A DNA stretch of 11,739 bases from contig CADCQZ010000394.1 of assembly GCA_902803675.1 (NCBI GenBank), positions 1 through 11,739 on the forward strand. The letters are read 5' to 3'. Of this stretch, positions 6,270-11,739 are shown in pieces. The stretch's first letter is position 1. Every line of letters starts with the position of its first letter. A program made the position numbers and the translations under genes. The DNA comes from an uncultured Eubacteriales bacterium (GTDB taxonomy: Bacteria > Bacillota_A > Clostridia > Christensenellales > Aristaeellaceae). The notes beneath the pieces were generated by a model that searched no databases, was not told the origin of the DNA, and saw only the letters and a program-made list of their open reading frames with translations.

Positions 6270-7282
6270 AGCTGCTGACCGTGACCGTCCCCTGCTATAA
6301 CGCTCAGGATTATATGGAGCGGTGCCTTGAGAGCATCGTGCCCGGCGGGGACGAGGTGGACCTGATCATCGTGGATGACGGTTCCACCGATCTTACCGGG
6401 GCGATCGCCGACCGGTGGGCGGAAAAGTACCCCGATATCGTCCGCGTGATCCATCAGGAGAACGGGGGCCACGGGGAAGGGCTCAACCAGGGGATCAAAA
6501 ACGCCCGGGGACTGTACTTCAAGACCGTGGACTCGGATGACCGGCTCGACCCGGAAGCGCTCAGGGCGCTCCTTGAAAAGCTGCGGGAGCACACCGAAGG
6601 GGACAGCCTCGTGGACCTGATCGTGAACGATTACGTGTACGACCGGGAGGATCAGCCCGCCTGCTTTTCCGTGAGCTACCGGCACGTTTTCTCGCAGGAC
6701 CGGGTGAACACCTGGGAGAGCTGCCGGGCCTTCCCGCCGTGGAAGCAGTTCATGATCCACTCCATGGCCTACAGGACGCAGCTGCTGCGGGATATGGGCC
6801 TGGTGCTGCCCAAACACACTTTTTACGAGGACAACCTGTACATCTACCGCCCGCTGCCGTACGTCAAAAAGATCCTCTACCTGGACAGGCCCCTGTACGG
6901 ATATTTCATCGGCCGGGCGGATCAGTCGGTCAACGACAAGGTGATCGTCAAGCGCCTCGCCCAGGTCACGAACATCGCCCGGGAGATGATCACATCCTAT
7001 CCCTGGCGTAAGATCGCGGCGCAGCCGAAGCATCTGCGGGACTACATGCTCTCGAACATCGCGGGCCAGATGTACACCACCTCCGCTCTGCAGTATCTGG
7101 GCGGTGAGGAGGGGCGCCGGATGAACCGGGAGCTGCGCGAGGCGGTCAAGGCCTACGACGCGGAACTGTACCGCCGCCTGAAACACACCCTGGCCGCCGG
7201 GGTCACGATGCTGCCCGGCGCTCTGGGGCGGGGGCTCACGGTAGCCAGCTACCGCGCCGGCCGCAGGATGATCCGTTTCTGA
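6266..7282 (+). CDS. Family 2 (GT-A fold) glycosyltransferase
   Basis: A 338-residue inverting glycosyltransferase. The N-terminal GT2 domain begins LLTVTVPCYNAQDYMERCLES (3-23 region), with nucleotide-binding VDLIIVDDGSTD (31-42), the NGGHGEGLNQGIKNARG segment (66-82) and the metal-binding DxD as VDSDDRLDPEA (88-98). The C-terminal ~130 residues are helical, ending in a basic, weakly hydrophobic segment (GLTVASYRAGRRMIRF), possibly membrane-peripheral; no clear transmembrane helix is seen. GGAAGG at 6252-6257 lies 8 bases before the ATG, which overlaps the glf stop. Coupling to glf suggests that it uses UDP-galactofuranose or adds to a galactofuranose-containing glycan, but this is inference: GT2 sequence alone does not reveal donor or acceptor. 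No terminator is seen after it. Confidence 0.9.
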   Translation: MKLLTVTVPCYNAQDYMERCLESIVPGGDEVDLIIVDDGSTDLTGAIADRWAEKYPDIVRVIHQENGGHGEGLNQGIKNARGLYFKTVDSDDRLDPEALRALLEKLREHTEGDSLVDLIVNDYVYDREDQPACFSVSYRHVFSQDRVNTWESCRAFPPWKQFMIHSMAYRTQLLRDMGLVLPKHTFYEDNLYIYRPLPYVKKILYLDRPLYGYFIGRADQSVNDKVIVKRLAQVTNIAREMITSYPWRKIAAQPKHLRDYMLSNIAGQMYTTSALQYLGGEEGRRMNRELREAVKAYDAELYRRLKHTLAAGVTMLPGALGRGLTVASYRAGRRMIRF

Positions 7283-7294
7283 CGCTCCGTTTCT

Positions 7295-7322
7295 TTGACA
7301 AATGACGTATGTGTGATATAAT
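7295..7322 (+). promoter_or_regulatory. Sigma-A-type promoter of purR-pheS-pheT
   Basis: TTGACA (7295-7300) and TATAAT (7317-7322) are both perfect consensus with a 16-base spacer, and TGA immediately before the -10 gives an extended -10 (TGn). It begins 13 bases after the glycosyltransferase stop, with no terminator in between. The leader to the ATG is about 28 bases. No PurBox-like CCGAAC element was found by eye. Confidence 0.93.
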
Positions 7323-7337
7323 CCCTTGGTATTTGTG

Positions 7338-7343
7338 AGGAGG
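7338..7343 (+). promoter_or_regulatory. Ribosome binding site of purR
   Basis: AGGAGG lies 7 bases before the ATG at 7351 and fixes that start. Confidence 0.85.
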
Positions 7344-7350
7344 TAGACCC

Positions 7351-8163
7351 ATGCCGGAGAAGATAAAACGCAACGACCGTATGGCGGCCATGGCGCAGGT
7401 GCTGTGCTCCACGCCCAACCGTATCTACCCCTTCACATATTTCTGCGATATGTTCGACACGGCCCGCTCCACCGTGAGCGAGGACGTGGACCTGCTGGAG
7501 AAGGCCTTTTCCCGGTTTTCTCTGGGCCGGGTGGAAACGGTCATCGGCGCCGCGGGCGGCGTGCGCTACCGCCCCGTCGGCGGGGACGGCGGGCGCCGCG
7601 AGGCCCTGGAGGATATCTGCGTGCGCCTTTCCGAGCCGGACAGGCTCCTGCCCGGCGGGTATCTCTACCAGTCGGACGTGTTCACCCAGCCCGAGTCCCT
7701 GAAGCTCATGGCGGAGATCATCGCCGGCGCGTCCTATTACACGGCGCCTGACTTCGTCCTCACCATGGAGACCAAGGGGATCCCCCTGGCCATGATGACC
7801 GCCCAGGCCATGGGCGTGCCCCTGAGGATCGCCCGCCACACCAACAAGGTGTACGAGGGCAGCACGGTGAGCATCTCCTACGTGAGCGCCAACGGGCGGG
7901 TGGACACCATGAGCCTGTCCCGGCGCGCGGTCCGGGAGGGCGGCAGGGCCCTGATCGTGGATGATTTCATGCGGGGCGGCGGCACGGTGCGGGGGCTTAT
8001 CTCCCTGATGCGGGAGTTCAACGTGGAGGTCACGGGCATCCGGATCGGCCTGGCTGTGGCGGATGTGCCCATGGAGGACGACCGGTTCAAGTCCCTGATG
8101 ACCATGAGCGGCGGCCGCGGCGGGGAACCGCTGTGCCTGAAAGTAGCTGACTGGGTGCGCTGA
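7351..8163 (+). CDS. purR: Purine operon repressor PurR (Bacillus type)
   Basis: A dimeric DNA-binding repressor of purine synthesis genes whose binding is relieved by PRPP in Bacillus. The 270 residues match the family length (about 275-285). The N-terminal ~75 residues form a winged helix (FTYFCDMFDTARSTVSEDVD, 28-47; IGAAGGVRYRP, 65-75). The rest is a phosphoribosyltransferase-like domain: LLPGGYLYQSDV (99-110), TKGIPLAMMTA (141-151), NKVYEGSTVSISYVS (165-179) and the PRPP-binding loop ALIVDDFMRGGGT (200-212), very close to B. subtilis VLIIDDFMKAGGT. It has its own strong promoter and is followed after 29 bases by pheS. The end is slightly shorter than in Bacillus. It is not related to E. 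coli PurR (LacI family). Confidence 0.96.
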   Translation: MPEKIKRNDRMAAMAQVLCSTPNRIYPFTYFCDMFDTARSTVSEDVDLLEKAFSRFSLGRVETVIGAAGGVRYRPVGGDGGRREALEDICVRLSEPDRLLPGGYLYQSDVFTQPESLKLMAEIIAGASYYTAPDFVLTMETKGIPLAMMTAQAMGVPLRIARHTNKVYEGSTVSISYVSANGRVDTMSLSRRAVREGGRALIVDDFMRGGGTVRGLISLMREFNVEVTGIRIGLAVADVPMEDDRFKSLMTMSGGRGGEPLCLKVADWVR

Positions 8164-8169
8164 GCGCAC
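8155..8169 (+). other. Short inverted repeat around the purR stop codon
   Basis: GTGCGC (8155-8160) and GCGCAC (8164-8169) are perfect inverted repeats flanking the TGA stop. No T-tract follows, so it is not an intrinsic terminator; it may be chance in GC-rich DNA. Confidence 0.35.
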
Positions 8170-8181
8170 TGACGAATATAT

Positions 8182-8187
8182 GGAGGG
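8182..8187 (+). promoter_or_regulatory. Ribosome binding site deciding the pheS start
   Basis: GGAGGG lies 5 bases before the ATG at 8193. An in-frame GTG at 8187 overlaps this site and so cannot use it. Confidence 0.8.
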
Positions 8188-8192
8188 TGTAT

Positions 8193-9224
8193 ATGGGAAT
8201 TCTTGAGGAACTGAGCAGCATCGCGGCGCAGGCCCGGCAGGAAATGCTGGCGGCCGCGGATATGCAGTCTCTGGAGCAGGTCAGGGGAAAGCTGCTGGGC
8301 AAAAAAGGCAGCCTGACGGCGCTTCTGCGCTCCCTGGGCACCGTGTCCCCGGAGGACAGGCCCCGGATCGGGCAGATGATCAACGAGAACCGTGAAAAGG
8401 TGGAAAAGCTCCTGGAGGAAAAGCGCAGCGAGCTGGCCTCCAGGGAAAAGGAGCTCCGCCTTCAGAAGGAAGCGGTGGACGTGACGGAGCCCCGGGACCT
8501 GCCTGAGATCGGCCAGATCCATCCCACGCAGCTGGTGCTGCGCGAGGTGCTGGACTGCTTCACCGGCCTGGGCTTCCAGGTGGTGGAGGGCCCGGAGGTG
8601 GAGCTGGACAAGTACAACTTCGAGTACCTGAACCTGCCCAAGAACCATCCCGCCAGGGACGCTCAGGACACCTTTTATGTCGAGGACAACGTGGTGATGC
8701 GCACCCACACCTCCCCGGTGCAGGCCCGGGTGATGCTCACCCAGAAGCCGCCCATCCGGGTGGTGTGCCCCGGCCGCGTGTTCCGCGCCGATGAGATCGA
8801 CGCCACCCATTCCCCCGTGTTCCATCAGATCGAGGGCCTGGTGATCGACGAGAACGTCACGATGGGCGACCTCAAGGGCACCCTGGACGCCTTCGCCAGG
8901 AAGCTGTACGGCGCGGACATCACCACCCGCTTCAGGCCGTCCTTCTTCCCCTTCACGGAGCCTTCCGCCGAGGTGGACCTGACCTGCTTCAACTGCCGCG
9001 GCAAGGGCTGCAAGATGTGCAAGGGCACCGGCTATATCGAGGTGCTCGGCTGCGGGATGGTGAACCCGAAGGTGCTTGAGATGTGCGGCATCGATCCGGA
9101 GAAGTATTCCGGATTCGCTTTCGGCATCGGCCTGGAGAGGATCACCCTTCTGCGCTACGGCATCACGGACATGCGGCTGCTGTATGAGGGCAATCTCAGG
9201 TTCCTCAGGCAGTTCAGGGGTTAA
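8193..9224 (+). CDS. pheS: Phenylalanine--tRNA ligase alpha subunit
   Basis: Catalytic subunit of the alpha2-beta2 phenylalanyl-tRNA synthetase, which activates phenylalanine and charges tRNA-Phe. The 343 residues have the normal length. The first ~95 are the helical, probably coiled-coil tRNA-binding arm. The class II catalytic core follows: GFQVVEGPEVELDKYNFEYL (127-146), MRTHTSPVQARVM (169-181), motif 2 VCPGRVFRADEIDATHSPVFHQIEG (191-215 region), FFPFTEPSAEVD (251-262) and motif 3 GFAFGIGLERITLLRYGI (307-324). A CxxC-x4-CxxC cluster (C265, C268, C273, C276) is common in PheS of Firmicutes. The start at ATG 8193 is preferred over GTG 8187 because of the ribosome binding site. It lies 29 bases after purR and 11 bases before pheT, with no T-box leader upstream. 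Confidence 0.98.
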   Translation: MGILEELSSIAAQARQEMLAAADMQSLEQVRGKLLGKKGSLTALLRSLGTVSPEDRPRIGQMINENREKVEKLLEEKRSELASREKELRLQKEAVDVTEPRDLPEIGQIHPTQLVLREVLDCFTGLGFQVVEGPEVELDKYNFEYLNLPKNHPARDAQDTFYVEDNVVMRTHTSPVQARVMLTQKPPIRVVCPGRVFRADEIDATHSPVFHQIEGLVIDENVTMGDLKGTLDAFARKLYGADITTRFRPSFFPFTEPSAEVDLTCFNCRGKGCKMCKGTGYIEVLGCGMVNPKVLEMCGIDPEKYSGFAFGIGLERITLLRYGITDMRLLYEGNLRFLRQFRG

Positions 9225-9229
9225 GGAGG
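9223..9229 (+). promoter_or_regulatory. Ribosome binding site of pheT overlapping the pheS stop
   Basis: AAGGAGG shares bases with the pheS TAA (9222-9224) and lies 6 bases before the pheT ATG, an arrangement that favours matched production of the two subunits. Confidence 0.8.
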
Positions 9230-9235
9230 CGGCAT

Positions 9236-11632
9236 ATGAAGATCGCGATGGATTGGCTGCGTGATTATACGCAGATAAGTGTTTCGGACGCGGAATACGA
9301 GAGCGCCATGGTCATGGCCGGCGACGGCGTGGAGGGCATGGACGAGCTGGGCGGCGATGTCAAAGGCGTGGTCGTGGGCCGTGTGCTGACCTGTGAGAAG
9401 CATCCCGACAGCGACCATCTCCACGTGTGCACGGTGGACGCCGGCACGGGCGAGATCCTGCAGATCGTCTGCGGCGCGCCCAATGTGGAGGCGGGCATCC
9501 TGGTGCCCGTGGCAATGATCGGCGCCGAGCTGCCGGGCGGCATCGTCATCAAAAAGGGCAAGCTGCGGGGCGTGGAGAGCCAGGGCATGCTCTGCTCTTC
9601 CGATGAGCTCAATATCCCGGTGGAGCTGTACCCCTCCGTGGGCAGCGCCGGGCTGATGATCCTTCAGGAGGACTACCCCCTGGGCATGGATATCCGGGAC
9701 GTGGTGGGCCTCAAGGGCACGGTGGCGGATTTCGAGATCCTGGCCAACCGGCCGGACTGCCTGAGCGTATGGGGCATGGCCCGGGAGACCGCCGCCGTGC
9801 TCAAAACGCCGCTGAAGCTGCCCGAGATCACCGTGAAGGAAGGCCCCGGGCCGGACATCCATGAGTATGTGAGCGTCTCGGTGGAGGACAGCGTGCTGTG
9901 CCCCCGCTACACCGCCCGTGTGATCAGGAACGTCAAGGTGGGCCCGTCCCCCCTGTGGCTCCGCCAGAGGCTCCATGCCTCGGGGATGCGCTCCATCAAC
10001 AATATCGTGGACATCACCAACTACATCATGCTGGAGACCGGGCATCCCATGCACGCCTTCGACCTGGACAAGGTGAAGGGCCGGAAGGTGATCGTGCGCC
10101 TGGCCCGGGAGGGCGAGCCTCTGACCACCCTGGACGGCAAGGAATACGTGCTCACCGGCCGGGAACTGGCCATCTGTGATGAGCAGGGCCCCACGGGCCT
10201 GGCGGGCATCATGGGCGGCGAGGAGAGCGAGATCACCGATGAGACCCGGCAGGTGATGTTCGAGTGCGCGGCCTTCGACAGGACCTCCATCCGCCTCACG
10301 GCGCGGCGCTTCGGCTTCAGGACGGAGTCCTCCGGCCGGTTCGAGCGGGGCGTGTCTCCCCGCACCGTGGCCGAGGCCATGGCCAGGGCCTGCCAGATGG
10401 TGGATATGCTGGAGGCGGGCGAGGTGGCCCCCGGCATGATCGACCTGTATCCCGCGCCCCTCAAGGACGTGACCGTCCGGGTGCCCGTGGACTACATCAA
10501 CCGCCGCACCGGCGTGACCCTCACCGGTGAGGAAATGAAGGAGATCCTGGAGAGGCTGTACTTTACCACCGAGCTCAAAGACGGCGTCCTCACCGTGACG
10601 GCGCCCGCTTTCAGGCAGGATGTGGAGGGCAAGGCGGACATCTCCGAGGAAGTGCTGCGCCTGGCGGGCTATGACAGGATCCCCTCCACAGGCCTCAAGG
10701 GCGAGAGCATGCAGGGCGCGCTCAACGCCAGGATCGAGCGCCATCAGTGGCTGGAGGATATCCTCAGCGGCCTGGGTTTCTATGAGTGCATGAACTATTC
10801 CTTCATCTCCAGGAAAAATCTGGAGCAGCTGGGCCTCCCGGCGGACGATCCGCGGCTCAAGCCCGTGGTGCTGCGCAATCCTCTCGGCGAGGATACGGCG
10901 TGCCTGCGCACCACGATGCTCTGCGGCCTGATGCGCTCCGTGGGCCAGAACCAGCGCGGCGGCAATTCCTACGGCCGGCTGTATGAGATCGGCAACCGTT
11001 ACGACGGCGAGAAGAAGACCGATGAGGGGCTTCCCGTGGAGCATGACACCATGGCCTACGCCGTGTGGGGCCCCGGGGAGGATTTCTTCTCCGCCCGCGT
11101 GGTGGCCGAGGCGATCCTCAAGCGGCTCGGTATCGCCTACACCGTGGAAAAGACCGGTGAGGCGGAATATCATCCCGGCCGGCGCTGCTGCCTGAAGGCC
11201 CGCAGCGGAGAAACGCTGTGCGTGCTGGGCCAGGTGTATCCGGACGTGGCGGAGAACTATGACATGGACGGCACCACCTGCCTGTGCGAGATGGATCTGG
11301 ACACGGTGTTCTCTCTGGCCAGGGAAATGGAGCATGTGAAGGTGCTGTCCCGCTTCCCGGCGGTGGAGCGTGACCTGGCGCTGGTCATGGACGAGAGCGT
11401 GCCCCTGGGCCCGCTGATGGACGCGATGCGCAAGAAGTGCGGTGTGTGCCTGGAGGACATCCGGCTCTTCGATGTGTTCCGGGGCATCCAGGTCGGCCCG
11501 GGCCGCAAGTCCGCGGCGTTCAAGATGACCTTCCGTCATCCGGAGCACACCCTGACCGACGAGGAGATCGTCACCCTGACCAACAAGGCTCTGGAGGCGG
11601 CCGCGGCCGGCGGCGCCGCGCTCCGTCTGTAA
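9236..11632 (+). CDS. pheT: Phenylalanine--tRNA ligase beta subunit
   Basis: The large subunit of phenylalanyl-tRNA synthetase, needed for tRNA binding and for hydrolysis of mischarged Tyr-tRNA-Phe. The 798 residues match the full-length bacterial form. Domains in order: N-terminal region MKIAMDWLRDY; EMAP-II/tRNA-binding-like OB fold about 42-150 (VGRVLTCEKHPDSDHLHVC, 48-65; GVESQGMLCS, 112-121); B3/B4 editing domain about 210-375 (NNIVDITNYIMLETGHPMHA, 255-274; GIMGGEESEI, 324-333); B5 domain about 405-480; catalytic-like core about 490-690 (NYSFISRKNL, 520-529; LRNPLGEDTACLRTTML, 546-562); and C-terminal ferredoxin-fold anticodon-binding domain about 704-797 (RFPAVERDLALVMDE, 706-720; FKMTFRHPEHTLTDEEI, 762-778). 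It is translated directly behind pheS and ends just before a terminator. Confidence 0.98.
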   Translation: MKIAMDWLRDYTQISVSDAEYESAMVMAGDGVEGMDELGGDVKGVVVGRVLTCEKHPDSDHLHVCTVDAGTGEILQIVCGAPNVEAGILVPVAMIGAELPGGIVIKKGKLRGVESQGMLCSSDELNIPVELYPSVGSAGLMILQEDYPLGMDIRDVVGLKGTVADFEILANRPDCLSVWGMARETAAVLKTPLKLPEITVKEGPGPDIHEYVSVSVEDSVLCPRYTARVIRNVKVGPSPLWLRQRLHASGMRSINNIVDITNYIMLETGHPMHAFDLDKVKGRKVIVRLAREGEPLTTLDGKEYVLTGRELAICDEQGPTGLAGIMGGEESEITDETRQVMFECAAFDRTSIRLTARRFGFRTESSGRFERGVSPRTVAEAMARACQMVDMLEAGEVAPGMIDLYPAPLKDVTVRVPVDYINRRTGVTLTGEEMKEILERLYFTTELKDGVLTVTAPAFRQDVEGKADISEEVLRLAGYDRIPSTGLKGESMQGALNARIERHQWLEDILSGLGFYECMNYSFISRKNLEQLGLPADDPRLKPVVLRNPLGEDTACLRTTMLCGLMRSVGQNQRGGNSYGRLYEIGNRYDGEKKTDEGLPVEHDTMAYAVWGPGEDFFSARVVAEAILKRLGIAYTVEKTGEAEYHPGRRCCLKARSGETLCVLGQVYPDVAENYDMDGTTCLCEMDLDTVFSLAREMEHVKVLSRFPAVERDLALVMDESVPLGPLMDAMRKKCGVCLEDIRLFDVFRGIQVGPGRKSAAFKMTFRHPEHTLTDEEIVTLTNKALEAAAAGGAALRL

Positions 11633-11650
11633 CAGGACAATGAAGCTTCG

Positions 11651-11678
11651 GGGCATCGGGCTGACCGGTGCCCTTTTT
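11651..11678 (+). terminator. Intrinsic terminator after pheT
   Basis: GGGCATCGG (11651-11659) pairs with CCGGTGCCC (11665-11673) with one T-G wobble and a 5-base loop, followed by five T residues (11674-11678). It starts 18 bases after the pheT stop and ends the purR-pheST unit. Confidence 0.88.
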
Positions 11679-11701
11679 CACACAAAACGGGAGGGATAAA
11701 C

Positions 11702-11739
11702 ATGCTGACCCAGCTGCTTTCGGCGGACACGGCGGCCAT
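11702..11739 (+). CDS. Start of an unidentified gene (cut by window end)
   Basis: An ATG follows a strong GGGAGGG site (11689-11695) by 6 bases. Twelve complete codons are visible (MLTQLLSADTAA), then the window ends. The position just after a terminator, plus the good ribosome binding site, supports a real start, but no promoter is evident in the 23 bases between the terminator and the start codon, so some read-through may be used. There is too little protein to assign a function. Confidence 0.55.
   Translation, partial: MLTQLLSADTAA

Noticed and set aside
6197..7186. 329-codon minus-strand frame opposite the glycosyltransferase
   Set aside because: Antisense shadow of a clear GT2 gene; no motif and no start signal.
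7283..7350. PurR operator (PurBox) upstream of purR
   Set aside because: No CCGAAC-type inverted pair is visible in this short region, so autoregulation cannot be supported from the sequence.
8187..8192. GTG at 8187 as the pheS start
   Set aside because: It overlaps the GGAGGG ribosome binding site; the ATG at 8193 has correct spacing and gives the usual PheS N-terminus.
8985..9022. Four-cysteine cluster in PheS as a novel zinc module
   Set aside because: The CxxC-x4-CxxC pattern followed by KGTG is a normal feature of PheS in Firmicutes and related bacteria.
9221..11656. 811-codon open frame on the minus strand opposite pheT
   Set aside because: It mirrors the full length of a certain gene (pheT). 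The translation is rich in His, Gly, Leu, Gln and Ala without any recognisable domain, as expected for the antisense frame of a GC-rich gene, and there is no ribosome binding site.
1..11739. CRISPR arrays, insertion sequences, tRNA or rRNA genes, prophage or defence genes
   Set aside because: I saw no spaced identical repeats, transposase motifs, tRNA cloverleaf elements or phage/defence protein families; intergenic gaps are all short (at most about 210 bases) and are accounted for by the promoters and terminators listed.

Overview
The window looks like a piece of chromosome from a GC-rich member of the Clostridia (Firmicutes), possibly a gut or rumen lineage. Evidence: the block mrnC - thyX - rlmB - sigH is a Firmicutes arrangement; sigH closely resembles the Spo0H-type sigma factor; purR is the Bacillus-type purine repressor rather than the E. 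coli LacI-type protein; and ribosome binding sites are strong AGGAGG types. Coding DNA prefers G/C at third positions, while the two recognisable promoters are AT-rich islands. Genus cannot be told from this sequence alone. All real genes are on the + strand; the long minus-strand frames are composition shadows.

Layout. (1) Positions 1-917: the C-terminal end of a probable extracellular protein made of tandem ~77-residue beta-rich repeats, closed by a strong intrinsic terminator (983-1018). (2) A sigma-A-type promoter (1067-1095) opens a tightly packed series: AraC-family regulator (1128), mini-ribonuclease III mrnC (2000), flavin-dependent thymidylate synthase thyX (2397), 23S rRNA ribose methyltransferase rlmB (3126), sigH (4402), UDP-galactopyranose mutase glf (5121) and a family 2 glycosyltransferase (6266). 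Junctions are ATGA overlaps, short overlaps or gaps of at most 68 bases, and I see no terminator among them, so one transcript is plausible. (3) A second, near-perfect promoter (7295-7322) precedes purR (7351), followed after 29 bases by pheS (8193) and pheT (9236); an intrinsic terminator (11651-11678) ends this unit. (4) A new gene starts at 11702 and runs off the window.

Functionally the window joins RNA maturation (mrnC, rlmB), dTMP synthesis (thyX), transition-phase transcription (sigH), galactofuranose glycan synthesis (glf plus a glycosyltransferase), purine control (purR) and phenylalanyl-tRNA charging (pheST). Most of it is conserved housekeeping and I do not see a clear new defence or mobile system. 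The points most worth a second look are the 14-residue tandem repeats in an unusually long N-terminal extension of RlmB, an imperfect in-frame duplication across the sigH stop codon, the AraC regulator coupled to mrnC at the place where cysS is common, the glf-glycosyltransferase pair behind sigH, and the purR-pheST unit without a visible T-box.
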